Shown: positions 8,353-18,196, numbered from the stretch's first letter. The stretch: DNA of 64,000 bases from 66-474 sp035249175 (GCA_035249175.1 DATFGT010000011.1:1-64000), one strand, 5' to 3'. Translations and numbers: made by a program. The notes: generated by a model not told the origin, from the sequence alone.

Positions 8353-9210
8353 GTGATCGAACCCGTCGAACTCTGCATCGCAACGCCCTTCGGCGAACTC
8401 GCCGCGCTGCAATGGGGCGATGCCGATGCACCGCCACTGCTGGCGTTGCACGGCTGGCTCGACAACGCCGCGAGCTTTGCGCGGCTGGCGCCGCTGCTGG
8501 CCGCAAACCGACGCGTCATTGCGCTGGATCTGCCGGGCCATGGCCATTCCGCGCACCTTCCGAGAAGTGTGCATCGCTATAACAACCTCGATCAGGTCGA
8601 TCACGTCCTCGATTTCGCCGATGCATTGAAGTTCGAACGCTTCGACCTGCTGGGTCACTCGCTGGGCGCCGGCATCGCATCGCTGACCGCAGCCGCGGCG
8701 CCTGCACGCATCGGAAAACTGTTGTTGATCGAAGGTCTGGGCCCGTTGGCGGATGACGGATTGCAAACACTGCAACGCTGGCGCGATGCCCACGCCCAGC
8801 GCGACGTACCCCGGCGGCAACCACGCGTGTTTGCGTCCGTCGACATCGCGATCAGGGCGCGCGTCGCGGCCGGCGGACTCGATGCCGACGAAGCGCATCC
8901 GATCGTCGAACGCAATCTGCGCGAAACCGCTGGCGGATTCGCGTGGCGCAGCGACCCGCGCCTGCGGCTCACGACGCCGTTGCGCATTGATGAACTGCAG
9001 TTGCGGCGGCTGCTCCAAGGCATCGAAGCGCCGACCCTGCTGTTGCTGGCTGAACCCGCGACGCCGTACCTGCCACCAGCATTGATGGAAGCCCGCGCTG
9101 CCTGCGTCGCCGACATTCGCGTCGAACACATTGCCGGACCGCATCATCTGCACGTCCGTCGTCCGGGCGAAGTCGCCAACGTCACGTTGGAATACTTGCT
9201 GGATCGTTAG
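8353..9210 (+). CDS. Alpha/beta hydrolase
   Basis: A 285-residue single-domain alpha/beta hydrolase. HGWLDNAASF supplies the oxyanion-hole region, GHSLGAG the nucleophile elbow, and GPHHLHVRRP near the C-terminus the catalytic His. The start is GTG 8353, only 8 bases after the halogenase stop, so it is probably cotranscribed with it. Whether it acts on pigment intermediates, for example as an ester hydrolase, is unknown. It ends convergently with the prenyltransferase gene. Confidence 0.8.
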   Translation: MIEPVELCIATPFGELAALQWGDADAPPLLALHGWLDNAASFARLAPLLAANRRVIALDLPGHGHSAHLPRSVHRYNNLDQVDHVLDFADALKFERFDLLGHSLGAGIASLTAAAAPARIGKLLLIEGLGPLADDGLQTLQRWRDAHAQRDVPRRQPRVFASVDIAIRARVAAGGLDADEAHPIVERNLRETAGGFAWRSDPRLRLTTPLRIDELQLRRLLQGIEAPTLLLLAEPATPYLPPALMEARAACVADIRVEHIAGPHHLHVRRPGEVANVTLEYLLDR

Positions 9211-9243
9211 TTCCCGCTGGAGAACAGCGCTCGCGAGACTGCC

Positions 9244-10131
9244 TCAGCGTCCGTAACGCCGCTTGCGGCGCTGGTAGGTACGCACCGCGCGCAGGAAATC
9301 GATGCGGCGGAACGCCGGCCACAGCACGTCGCAAAAATAGAATTCGCTGTAGGCCGCCTGCCAGATCAGGAATCCCGACAGCCGCTGCTCGCCGCTGGTG
9401 CGGATGATGAAATCCGGGTCGGGTACCCCACCGGTGTAAAGAAAACGCTCGATGTCGCCGGCTTTCAGATCCGACGCGACCGACTCCAGCGATCGCCCTT
9501 CGGCGGCGGCAGCGGTGAGCAGGCCCTTCACCGCGTCGGTAATTTCCTCGCGCCCGCTGTAGGCCAGCGCGATGGTCAGCAGCATGCCGTCGTGGCCCGC
9601 GGTGGAAAGTTCCAGCGCTTCGCTGGCGGCCACCACGCGTTCGGGCAGGCGCTCGCGCTGGCCGATGATCTTCACGCGCACGCGCCCGGACTTCAGGCGC
9701 GGTTCTTCGAGCAGGCGCGCGCTTTCCCGCACGAACAGGTCCAGCAGACATTCGACTTCGGCAGGCGAGCGGCCGAAATTTTCGGTGCTGAAGACGTACA
9801 GCGTCACGTGTCCCACGTCGAGCTCGAGGCACCATTCCAGCACCTCGCGCAACTTGTTCACCCCGAATTGGTGCCCCAGCGTCGCCTCCAGTCCGATATC
9901 GCGGGCGAACCGACGATTGCCGTCCAGGATCAGTCCGATGTGCGCGGGCACCTTCTCACTCGTCACGTGCCCGGCGAGCGCGTGCTCGTACCAGCGATAA
10001 AGTGGATAAAGCAGCGGTTTGAAGATGCGCCATGGACGGTGACGCAAGTCCGCATACGCAACACGCAGCCACCCGGGAGCGGTCACTCGCGGACTTTCCG
10101 CCGCGAGTGGCTCGGAAATGTTCGAATTCAT
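9244..10131 (-). CDS. Cis-prenyltransferase (undecaprenyl/polyprenyl diphosphate synthase family) with N-terminal extension
   Basis: A 295-residue Z-type prenyl diphosphate synthase, adding isopentenyl units to an allylic diphosphate to make polyprenyl carriers. LILDGNRRFAR (catalytic Asp at residue 70), YVFSTENFGRS and RTSGEQRLSGFLIWQ are the family signatures. E. coli UppS has its catalytic Asp at 26, so this protein carries about 45 extra N-terminal residues including a hydrophobic/aromatic segment IFKPLLYPLYRWY. The usual uppS neighbours (cdsA, dxr, rseP) are absent, which suggests a second, specialised enzyme rather than the essential one. ATG 10131 was preferred over distant upstream starts. 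Confidence 0.82.
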   Translation of the reverse strand: MNSNISEPLAAESPRVTAPGWLRVAYADLRHRPWRIFKPLLYPLYRWYEHALAGHVTSEKVPAHIGLILDGNRRFARDIGLEATLGHQFGVNKLREVLEWCLELDVGHVTLYVFSTENFGRSPAEVECLLDLFVRESARLLEEPRLKSGRVRVKIIGQRERLPERVVAASEALELSTAGHDGMLLTIALAYSGREEITDAVKGLLTAAAAEGRSLESVASDLKAGDIERFLYTGGVPDPDFIIRTSGEQRLSGFLIWQAAYSEFYFCDVLWPAFRRIDFLRAVRTYQRRKRRYGR

Positions 10132-10419
10132 GGCGGAGCATTGTATGCCCGCACGGACGCACCATGACATGGCGCTGGCCGCTGTTTCGCGGGACAGCGC
10201 GCATTGGTTCACGTTCTGGCGGCACGAAAAAGCTCGCGCAGGATCGCCGCAGGTTGCCAGCAACCACTCGCGCGGCACGCAACGAAAGCGGGCATGTCCC
10301 CTTGAGGGCGCATGGAATCGTCCTCACACATGACCGGAATGGTGCCGCGATGTTTCGCCGATACGAAGCCCGCGGCGCCCCACTGCGGCCAGCGGACCGG
10401 CCACCCTGCGGAGTTGAGG

Positions 10420-11175
10420 ATGAGCGGGTTCGACTGGCTACCCTGGCAACGGCCACCGCCACCGATTGACGATGCGCTGTGGCGCGATGCATTGGCCGTG
10501 TGTCCGCTTGCGCAACGGCTGGCCCCGGACGAGCGCCAGCGATTGCGGTTGCTCGCGGCGCGCTTCCTGCAGCGCAAGCGATTCTTTCCGATCGATACGG
10601 AACTGGATCCGACGCAGCGGTTGCTGATTGCCATGCAGGCGTGCGTACCGATTCTGAACTCGGGATTTCGGCTGCTGCGCGGCTGGCAAAGCGTGATCGT
10701 CTATCCGGGCGAATTCAAGGTGCGCCATCGCCACCACGACGCCAGCACCGGCGTGGTCACCGAACGTGACGAGGTGCGCAGCGGCGAATCGTGGCAGATC
10801 GGACCGCTGGTGTTGTCATGGGCCGCGGTGCAACAGGACCTGCTGCAGCCCTGGGACGGATTCAACGTCGTCGTGCATGAAATCGCGCACAAGCTGGACA
10901 TGCTGGACGGACCGCCGGACGGCGTGCCTCCGCTGCCGCGCGGGATCGAATGGCGAAAATGGATCGACACGTTCCAGCGTGCCTACGATCGTCTTTCCGA
11001 CGACGTCCACCTGGGTCACGCCACCTTGATCGATCCCTACGCCGCCACCAACCCCGGCGAATATTTCGCGGTGACCAGCGAGCTGCACTTTTCCGATCCG
11101 CGCCGCCTCGCGCAAGCCGAGCCCGACGTCGCGACGCTGCTGCAGGCGTATTACGGGCCGTCGCCAGCGCCGTGA
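10420..11175 (+). CDS. mtfA: MtfA-like zinc peptidase
   Basis: A 251-residue member of the MtfA (DgsA anti-repressor) family of zinc aminopeptidases. The metal site is HEIAHKLD, with His153, Glu154 and His157, and the downstream NPGEYFAVTSELHF supplies the further acidic ligand. In E. coli MtfA binds the glucose-transport repressor Mlc; whether a partner exists here is unknown. ATG 10420 is preceded by a GGAG/GAGG-type ribosome site; the 288 bases between it and the divergent prenyltransferase hold no other gene. Its stop overlaps the convergent esterase by 25 bases. Confidence 0.85.
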   Translation: MSGFDWLPWQRPPPPIDDALWRDALAVCPLAQRLAPDERQRLRLLAARFLQRKRFFPIDTELDPTQRLLIAMQACVPILNSGFRLLRGWQSVIVYPGEFKVRHRHHDASTGVVTERDEVRSGESWQIGPLVLSWAAVQQDLLQPWDGFNVVVHEIAHKLDMLDGPPDGVPPLPRGIEWRKWIDTFQRAYDRLSDDVHLGHATLIDPYAATNPGEYFAVTSELHFSDPRRLAQAEPDVATLLQAYYGPSPAP

Positions 11176-12131
11176 CGCCGCAAGGCCGGATTCGGAACCA
11201 CGCCGATCGTTTGCATCCAGTGTTCGGCCAGTTGCGGCCAGCGCGTAATCGGAAACCCCGTGCGGCGCAAGCCAAACGCGTGCCCGCCGTGCGCGTACAG
11301 GTGCATCTCCGCCGGCACGCGTGCCTCCGCCAACGCGGTGTAGTAAACCAGCGACTGGTTCACGCCATCGACGTAGTCATCTTCGGCTTGCACCAGGAAG
11401 GTGGGCGGCGTATCTCGGGAAACCGGCACGTTGGGGTTCAACCTGTTGTTGTCGGTCGCGAGATGACCGGGATAGATGGCCATCGCAAAATCGGGGCGGG
11501 CACTTTCCTGGTCGGCTTCATCCACCTGCTTGTACAAACGCCGCTTGAATTGCGTGCTGACCTCGGCCACCAGGTAGCCACCCGCCGAAAATCCGATCAC
11601 ACCCAATCTGTGTGGATCGATGTGCCAGCGCGCGGCATGGAAGCGCAGCAGCCGCAGCGCTCGCTGGGCATCTTCCAGCGCGGGCACCGAGAGTGCGAAA
11701 TCATCGGGGCGGCATTTGCAGTGCCAGTCGTAGGGCACGCTCGGCACGCGATACTTCAGCAGCACGCAGGTGATGCCCTCGGACGTCAGCCAGTCGCAAA
11801 CCTCGGTACCTTCGAGGTCGATGGCCAGCACCTCGAAACCGCCGCCGGGAAAGACCACCACCGCGGCGCCCGTGTTTCTTCCTTTCGGCGCGTGGATCGT
11901 CATCGTGGGCTGCGACACGTTGCGTATGCCTGTCACGGGCTTGCCAGCGAACTGCGGCCTGGTGCTCGTCCCGGTCACCGCATATTCCGGCCCCGGCGCC
12001 GGCTGCGCATCGGGCGGCGTTCCCGGCCACAACGGCATTTGCGTGTGGCCCGCAGAGGGTTGCCACACCGTCCTTGCATGTGCGTTTGCGAAAACGGCCA
12101 GCAAACACAACACAACAACGTGAACCTTCAT
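11151..12131 (-). CDS. Secreted alpha/beta-hydrolase esterase
   Basis: A 326-residue protein with a signal peptide (MKVHVVVLCLLAVFANAHA) and a BD-FAE/acetyl-xylan-esterase-like hydrolase domain. VVVFPGGGFEVLA forms the oxyanion region, GFSAGGYL the nucleophile elbow, ED-DY the acid region and HAYGG-type HGGHAFG the catalytic His. It probably deacylates carbohydrate or other esters in the periplasm or outside. It lies downstream of hemB on the same strand but 137 bases away. Confidence 0.78.
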   Translation of the reverse strand: MKVHVVVLCLLAVFANAHARTVWQPSAGHTQMPLWPGTPPDAQPAPGPEYAVTGTSTRPQFAGKPVTGIRNVSQPTMTIHAPKGRNTGAAVVVFPGGGFEVLAIDLEGTEVCDWLTSEGITCVLLKYRVPSVPYDWHCKCRPDDFALSVPALEDAQRALRLLRFHAARWHIDPHRLGVIGFSAGGYLVAEVSTQFKRRLYKQVDEADQESARPDFAMAIYPGHLATDNNRLNPNVPVSRDTPPTFLVQAEDDYVDGVNQSLVYYTALAEARVPAEMHLYAHGGHAFGLRRTGFPITRWPQLAEHWMQTIGVVPNPALRRHGAGDGP

Positions 12132-12268
12132 GTTGCCCACCGATTTGTGACGAGCCAAACCGTACCATCGATCGGGCAGCACCCAGCCTGCGCTCTGTCG
12201 ATTGGCGGCAACCGCGCGCGCCCTTCAGTGCACCATACCCGGCTGCATTACTCCGGGCGATGCGGACG

Positions 12269-13264
<996 letters not shown>

Positions 13265-13620
13265 GGTGATGGTCCGTGCGGCATCCGAACGGGAATTTTA
13301 GCGGGCCATGGGATCGCCCGCCGCGGACTGCGCATGCGCGGGGCTGCGCGGCTTTCGCGAAAGATCAGGTCGCAGCGATCAAGGACGATCGCGCAACAAT
13401 TCCGCAGCGTGACGCCCGTCTCGCCTCCGGGGCTCCTTCTGGCACGAATCCTGCTGCCTCAAGTCTGTCAACGAAAAACCGATACAAATCCATGAAGCGG
13501 CAGTCACGCCCGGCTCAGGTGGTTGCAGTTAAATTACGGTTAATGCACAATCCGGTCCATGTGATGGGCAATGTTTCGAAGGCAAAAACTTCAAACTGAT
13601 CGCAATCAACTGAAAGTCCT
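13265..13620. other. 356-bp intergenic region between hemB and the Band-7 gene
   Basis: Divergent intergenic space without a credible gene. It contains one lone copy of the right box of the dispersed 3'-end element (13375-13394). Around 13492 a GAAGCGGC-GT-type sequence resembles the element's left box, but the rest of the element is not recognisable, so this may be a decayed copy. Promoters for hemB and the Band-7 gene must lie here, but no convincing -35/-10 pair could be picked. Confidence 0.5.
13375..13394 (+). repeat. Lone right box of the dispersed 3'-end element (copy D)
   Basis: GCGATC, AAGGAC, GATCGC: the same 6-bp inverted arms and 6-base loop as the complete copies, with the loop changed by one base. 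No matching left box lies about 90 bases upstream. Confidence 0.45.
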
Positions 13621-14097
13621 ATGATTTCGTCGCTGACCATTGTTCTGACCCTGATGTTGGTAGCGGTCGTGGCCGCACTCAGCATCAAGCGCATTCCGGA
13701 AGGGCAGGTTTACACGTTGCGGCGGCTTGGCAAGCCGGCCGGCACCTTGGCGGCGGGCACCCATCTGGTAGTGCCGCTGGTCGAGCGCATCGCGCACAAG
13801 ATCAGCATCACCGGCTACACCCTTGCCGTGGATGAGCGGATGGAGCCTGAAACCATCACGGCACGCACATTGCGTGGGCGAATCTGGTGGCAGGTGCTGG
13901 ACCCGGAGCGCGCCGATTCCGTGATCGACCGCGCCGATGACCTGATCCGGCTGCGCCTGCGCGACGCCGTGCAGGGCGCCACCATCGAAGATCCCGATTT
14001 GCGTTCGCGCAACCAGCGCATCAAGCAGACATTGAACGGCAGCCTTCGCGACCGCGGCGTGCTGGTGACGCGGGTCGAACTCGACCTCGCCGCCTGA
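13621..14097 (+). CDS. Short Band-7/SPFH-like membrane protein
   Basis: A 158-residue protein with one N-terminal transmembrane helix (about residues 3-21) followed by a stomatin/prohibitin-like start, RIPEGQVYTLRRLGKP and AGTHLVVPLVERI. It then has a segment resembling the middle of a Band-7 domain (MEPETITARTLRGRIWWQVLDPERA) but stops before the coiled-coil and oligomerisation parts; typical stomatins are about twice as long. It may be a small stand-alone family or a truncated derivative. A clean terminator follows, so it is a single-gene unit. Confidence 0.6.
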   Translation: MISSLTIVLTLMLVAVVAALSIKRIPEGQVYTLRRLGKPAGTLAAGTHLVVPLVERIAHKISITGYTLAVDERMEPETITARTLRGRIWWQVLDPERADSVIDRADDLIRLRLRDAVQGATIEDPDLRSRNQRIKQTLNGSLRDRGVLVTRVELDLAA

Positions 14098-14123
14098 AGC
14101 CGGACCAGCCAGGGAGAAACGGT

Positions 14124-14157
14124 GAGCCCGCCCCTAGTGCGGGCTCCTGTTTTTTTA
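14124..14157 (+). terminator. Rho-independent terminator after the Band-7 gene
   Basis: An 8-bp perfect stem (GAGCCCGC / GCGGGCTC), a 7-base loop and a run of T ending at 14157. Confidence 0.9.
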
Positions 14158-14166
14158 TTTGTATCC

Positions 14167-14282
14167 GTGCGATCGATTCATGATCGCTGCTCCGCTGGGT
14201 AAATTGTCCAACGACGCCGTTCCGTGGTTCATCGAGACCAGGACGGCCTTCCAGGGCCCGACTTTTCGCAACAACCGCTTCA
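14167..14282 (-). repeat. Dispersed 3'-end element, copy E
   Basis: Minus-strand copy. The right box (14167-14187) keeps the GCGATC/GATCGC arms around a changed loop. The left box (about 14232-14282) has GAAGCGG at its outer end and the GGCC-CTGGAA-GGCC hairpin. It starts 10 bases after the terminator and ends 21 bases before rsmG. Confidence 0.75.
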
Positions 14283-14303
14283 GGCAGGCACTGGTGCACA
14301 CAA

Positions 14304-14921
14304 ATGGAACTCGCGCAAAAGCTCGCCGATGGCCTCGCCGCAATGCCGCTGGCGCTGCCGGAAGGCGCACAGGAGAAATTGCTGGCATACCTCGACCTGC
14401 TGGCGCACTGGAACCGCGCGTACAACCTGACCGCGGTGCGCGACCGCCGGGAAATGATTCCCCGTCACTTGCTGGATTCCCTGGCGGCGCTGCCGTTCGT
14501 GCACGGCGAAGCGCTGGCCGACATTGGCAGTGGCGCCGGCTTGCCGGGTATCCCGCTGGCGATCGCGCGGCTCGATCTCGCGGTCACCCTGATCGAAAGC
14601 AACGGCAAAAAGGCCCGCTTCCTGCGCGAGGCCGTGCGCAGCCTGCCGCTTCCGAATGTCGCGGTGGAACACGCGCGGGCCCAGGACGCGACCGGCACCT
14701 TCGACACTGTCATCGCACGGGCCTTCGCCAGCCTTGCCGACATGCTCGCGTGGGGCGGGCACTTGCTGGCCGAAGAAGGGCGTTGGTTGGCGCTGAAAGG
14801 ACAAGCCGATCAGGATGAAATCGGGGGGATTCCCGATACTTTTCGGGTAATCGCCGTGCATCCAATTCACGTTCCTGGCACGCAAGGCGAACGAAATCTG
14901 ATCGAGTTGGCGCGAAGCTGA
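14304..14921 (+). CDS. rsmG: 16S rRNA (guanine-527-N7) methyltransferase
   Basis: A 205-residue RsmG/GidB that methylates N7 of G527 in 16S rRNA using S-adenosylmethionine. The conserved NLTAV at 41-45, HLLDSL at 55-60, and the cofactor loop DIGSGAGLPGIP at 73-84 are all present, and length matches the family. It is followed by parA-parB, the usual rsmG-parAB order near the chromosome origin in many proteobacteria. Loss of this enzyme is a known route to low-level streptomycin resistance. Confidence 0.96.
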   Translation: MELAQKLADGLAAMPLALPEGAQEKLLAYLDLLAHWNRAYNLTAVRDRREMIPRHLLDSLAALPFVHGEALADIGSGAGLPGIPLAIARLDLAVTLIESNGKKARFLREAVRSLPLPNVAVEHARAQDATGTFDTVIARAFASLADMLAWGGHLLAEEGRWLALKGQADQDEIGGIPDTFRVIAVHPIHVPGTQGERNLIELARS

Positions 14922-15010
14922 AGGACCCCGCCGAACCCGCGAGCGCTGTCCACGGCCTATTCCGATGATAGGCTAGTGAGCCCGTTTCATCGTTTCAGTC
15001 GTTGCGACCC

Positions 15011-15880
15011 ATGACGCGCATCATCGCCATCGCCAACCAGAAGGGCGGCGTCGGCAAGACCACCACCGCCGTGAACCTGGCTGCCGCGCTCGCGGAGACC
15101 AAGCGACGCGTGCTACTGGTGGACCTCGACCCGCAGGGCAACGCCACCTCCTCTGCAGGCGTGGACAAGCGCGCCACCAAGCCCAATGGCTGCGAGGTGC
15201 TGCTTGAAGAAGCTCCGATCGAGGTCGCGATCATCCCCACCGAGGCCGGCTTCGACCTCCTGCCCGGCAATCGCGATTTGACCGCGGCGGAATTGAAGCT
15301 CACCGACGCGATCGCGCGCGAATCGCGACTCAAGGAACAACTGGCGAAATTGGGTGACCGTTACGCGATCATCCTGATCGATTGCCCGCCTTCGTTGCAC
15401 CTGCTCACCCTGAATGCGCTGGCCGCCGCGCACAGCGTATTGATCCCGGTGCAATGCGAATCGATGGCCCTGGAAGGGCTGACCGATCTGCTGGACACCG
15501 TCAAGGCCGTGCGCGCGCGCCTCAACCCGCAGCTCGAGGTCGAAGGCCTGCTGCGCACGATGTTCGACGTGCGCACCGCGCTCGGCAACGACGTGTCCGC
15601 CGAACTCACCAAGCATTTCGGCGACAAGGTGCTGCATTCGGTGGTGCCGCGCAACGTGCGCCTGGCCGAAGCTCCCAGCCACGGCAAGCCCATCAATCTT
15701 TACGACCGCGAATCGCGTGGTGCGATCGCGTATCTCGGCTTGGCCGGCGAAATGATCCGCCGTACTGGCCTCGGTCCCGCGCGCGGCGGCGGCGCGCCGC
15801 CGCGCGAAAACGAACCCGCCAAGCACAATCCGCCTCCGCCGAATCCACCGCGCACACCGATCATGAAGGTTTCCGCATGA
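15011..15880 (+). CDS. parA: Chromosome-partitioning ATPase ParA
   Basis: A 289-residue ParA/Soj ATPase for chromosome segregation. The deviant Walker A box KGGVGKTTT opens the protein (residues 12-20), DLDPQGNATSS and LIDCPPSL are the A' and B boxes. The C-terminus has an unusual Pro-rich tail (NPPPPNPPRTP) after the normal end of the domain. ATG 15011 was chosen over an in-frame TTG nine bases upstream. Its stop overlaps the parB start as ATGA. Confidence 0.95.
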   Translation: MTRIIAIANQKGGVGKTTTAVNLAAALAETKRRVLLVDLDPQGNATSSAGVDKRATKPNGCEVLLEEAPIEVAIIPTEAGFDLLPGNRDLTAAELKLTDAIARESRLKEQLAKLGDRYAIILIDCPPSLHLLTLNALAAAHSVLIPVQCESMALEGLTDLLDTVKAVRARLNPQLEVEGLLRTMFDVRTALGNDVSAELTKHFGDKVLHSVVPRNVRLAEAPSHGKPINLYDRESRGAIAYLGLAGEMIRRTGLGPARGGGAPPRENEPAKHNPPPPNPPRTPIMKVSA

Positions 15881-16749
15881 GCCCAGCCAAACGCCGGGGC
15901 CTCGGTTCCCGCGACCTCGACGTCCTGCTGGGAAACCCGAACGACGATGCAGCGAGCGATGCGCCGGAGGGCGAAACGCTGAGCAGGCTTCCGATCGCAT
16001 CGATACGCTCCGGCCAATACCAGCCGCGCCACCATTTCGATGAAGCCGCGCTGGACGAACTGGCCGCATCGATCAAATCGCAGGGCCTGATCCAGCCAAT
16101 CGTGGTGCGGGACGCCGGTCGAGGCCAGTACGAACTGATCGCCGGCGAACGTCGCTGGCGGGCGGCCAGGAAAGCCGGGCTCGCGGAAATTCCGGCGGTG
16201 GTGCGCGACATTCCCGCGCAGTCGGCGCTCGCGGTCGCGCTGATCGAAAACATCCAGCGCGAGGAACTCACTGCGCTGGAAGAGGCGCAGGCGCTGCGGC
16301 GGTTGATCGACGAATTCAAACTGAGCCAGCAGCAAGCCGCTGATGCCGTCGGCCGCTCGCGCGCAGCGGTCGCCAACCTTTTGCGCTTGCTGGAATTGCC
16401 CGAAGCCATCCGCGATCTGCTGGATGAGGGCCAAATCGAGATGGGCCACGCGCGCGCGCTGCTGACCCTGCCCGCGCCGCGCGCGATCGCGTTGGCCGAA
16501 AAAGCCGCAACCCGGGGCTGGTCGGTGCGCGAACTGGAACAGGCGGTGCGTTTGGCGCAATTGCCCAAATCATCAGGCAAGAGCACATCGCGCGATGTCG
16601 ATCCCGATGTCGCCGCGCTGGAGCGCGAACTTTCCGAAAACCTCGGCACCCGCGTCGAGATCGCGCACGGGCGTGGTGGGCGCGGCAAGCTGACCATCCG
16701 CTACCACAGCGCGGATGAGCTGGAAGGCATCCTCGAAAAGCTGCGTTGA
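15877..16749 (+). CDS. parB: Chromosome-partitioning protein ParB
   Basis: A 290-residue ParB/Spo0J, a CTP-dependent clamp that loads at parS and works with ParA. The N-terminal domain has IRSGQYQPRHHFDE, the CTP-binding GERRWRAARKAG and ENIQREELTALEEA; the helix-turn-helix is around LSQQQAADAVGRSRAAVANLLRL; a short C-terminal dimerisation segment follows. No parS-like palindrome (TGTTTCACGTGAAACA type) was found by eye within the window. Confidence 0.95.
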   Translation: MSPAKRRGLGSRDLDVLLGNPNDDAASDAPEGETLSRLPIASIRSGQYQPRHHFDEAALDELAASIKSQGLIQPIVVRDAGRGQYELIAGERRWRAARKAGLAEIPAVVRDIPAQSALAVALIENIQREELTALEEAQALRRLIDEFKLSQQQAADAVGRSRAAVANLLRLLELPEAIRDLLDEGQIEMGHARALLTLPAPRAIALAEKAATRGWSVRELEQAVRLAQLPKSSGKSTSRDVDPDVAALERELSENLGTRVEIAHGRGGRGKLTIRYHSADELEGILEKLR

Positions 16750-16808
16750 AGCCCGCGCCGGCGTGCCACGCACGTAAGCTGCAGGCTTCCGGAACGGTCC
16801 TGTACGGC

Positions 16809-17342
16809 GTGGACTTGAGACAACGCCAATTCGATGCGCTGGTGCACGCCCATGCGGGCGACTTGTACCGCTTCGCTTATTGGCTGTGCGGGGATCATGC
16901 GCGCGCCGAAGACCTGGTGCAGGAAACCATGTTGCGTGCCTGGCGGGCGCTCGATTCGTTGCACGACGCTGCCGCGGCCAAACCGTGGCTGCTGACGATC
17001 CTGCGCCGGGAACACGCGCGCGGATTCGAGCGCAAGGTGCTCGAACTCACCAGCCTCGACGACGGACTGAAAGACAGCATCGCCGACGAGGCATCGGGCA
17101 TCGATCCCGAACAGGCGGGCAGCGATGCGCAACTGCGCGAAGCCATCATGAAACTGGATCCCAAATATCGCGAGCCGCTGCTGATGCAGGTGCTGGGCGG
17201 GTTTTCCTGCGAAGAAATCGCGGCGGAACTGGACGTCAAACCCGGCGCGGTAATGACACAGTTGTTCCGCGCACGCCACAAACTGCGCAGGTTGTTGTCA
17301 GGCGAAACCGTCACCGGGGAGACCGCACATGGAGTGTCTTGA
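16809..17342 (+). CDS. ECF-type RNA polymerase sigma factor
   Basis: About 177 residues with sigma region 2 (LYRFAYWLCGDHARAEDLVQ, TMLRAWRAL) and region 4 (PLLMQVLGGFSCEEIAAELD, VMTQLFRARHKLRRLL). It would direct transcription to a small regulon under control of the neighbouring anti-sigma factor, whose gene overlaps its 3' end by 14 bases. The start is uncertain: GTG 16809 is chosen; an upstream TTG at 16746 overlaps the parB stop and a TTG at 16815 is also possible. Confidence 0.88.
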   Translation: MDLRQRQFDALVHAHAGDLYRFAYWLCGDHARAEDLVQETMLRAWRALDSLHDAAAAKPWLLTILRREHARGFERKVLELTSLDDGLKDSIADEASGIDPEQAGSDAQLREAIMKLDPKYREPLLMQVLGGFSCEEIAAELDVKPGAVMTQLFRARHKLRRLLSGETVTGETAHGVS

Positions 17343-18066
17343 GTTCCGCCGCCGGCTGGCCGCCGAGCCGGGGTCGCGCGAGCCGGAATTTCTTGAGCAT
17401 CGCGATCACTGTCACGCCGGCTGCACCGAAAGCTGGTGGCGCGCCCAGCGCTGCGAACGGCAACTTCGGAACGTGCTGCAATCGGTCGAGGCACCGGCTG
17501 ACCTGGGCGAGCGCGTGCTGCTGACGCAAGCCACGTCGCTGCGCGCGCGGGCACGACGCCGCCGGCAGATCGGGCTGACGCTTGCCGCTTCGCTGCTGGT
17601 CGCACTGATCGTCGCCGGCTACGCGTGGAACCTTCGCACGCCCGCGGACGGCGGCCCGCTGGCCGGCATGGCCATCGCGCACGTGCGCAGCGAAGCGTAT
17701 TCCCTCGCCATGACCCGACCGATCGACGACGCGCAACTGCGACCCGTATTCGCAGAACGCGGCGTCACCCTGCGCGACATGCCGGTTCATGCCGTATTCG
17801 CAGCCGATTGCAGGGTCGGCCCCTATCGCGCGGTGCATCTCGTGCTGCGTGAAAACGGCGAGCCGATCACGGCGTTGTATGTCGTCGGGCACCGCGTCAC
17901 CGAAACGCGGGACTTCAACCGCGCCGGCTGGCGCGGGCGCGAAGTGCCCATGGGCAACGGCACGCTGGTGCTGCTGGGCAATGGCAGCGCAGGCTTCGCC
18001 GCCGCCGAACGCGCGCTTTCCAGCGCGGTGCTCGGACCGCTCCGGCAAACGGTCGAGCCGACGTGA
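17329..18066 (+). CDS. DUF3379-like membrane anti-sigma factor
   Basis: A 245-residue protein with an N-terminal cytoplasmic zinc-finger-like cluster (ECLEFRR, HRDHCHAGC), one transmembrane helix at about 81-97, and a periplasmic domain of about 145 residues. DUF3379 proteins sit next to ECF sigma genes, as here, and are taken to be their anti-sigma partners. The periplasmic region has a single conserved-looking Cys (FAADCRVG), a possible sensor residue. The inducing signal is unknown. Confidence 0.72.
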   Translation: MECLEFRRRLAAEPGSREPEFLEHRDHCHAGCTESWWRAQRCERQLRNVLQSVEAPADLGERVLLTQATSLRARARRRRQIGLTLAASLLVALIVAGYAWNLRTPADGGPLAGMAIAHVRSEAYSLAMTRPIDDAQLRPVFAERGVTLRDMPVHAVFAADCRVGPYRAVHLVLRENGEPITALYVVGHRVTETRDFNRAGWRGREVPMGNGTLVLLGNGSAGFAAAERALSSAVLGPLRQTVEPT

Positions 18067-18106
18067 CGACACGCATCGCCCAGGGATAGATCCAGTTTGC
18101 ATACCG

Positions 18107-18196
18107 TTCACCCTGAGCGTAGGCCCGCATGGGCCGAAGTCGCGGGATGATGGCGCATCGACTCCGGTTCGCTGCGCCCACTACGCTCAGCGAACG
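18107..18196. repeat. Intergenic inverted repeat (TTCACCCTGAGCGTAG family)
   Basis: Two inverted arms, GTTCACCCTGAGCGTAG at 18107-18123 and CTACGCTCAGCGAACGG near 18181-18196, enclose a GC-rich centre with its own short hairpin. This type of palindromic intergenic repeat is widespread in proteobacterial chromosomes. It lies between the anti-sigma and glycosyltransferase genes. Confidence 0.6.

Noticed and set aside
14167..14282. Dispersed element as an integron attC site or a MITE
   Set aside because: The ends lack the attC core GTTRRRY/RYYYAAC pair, and the two outer ends are not inverted repeats of each other nor flanked by clear target duplications.
14900..16800. parS site near parAB
   Set aside because: No TGTTTCACGTGAAACA-like palindrome found by eye in or around parA-parB.
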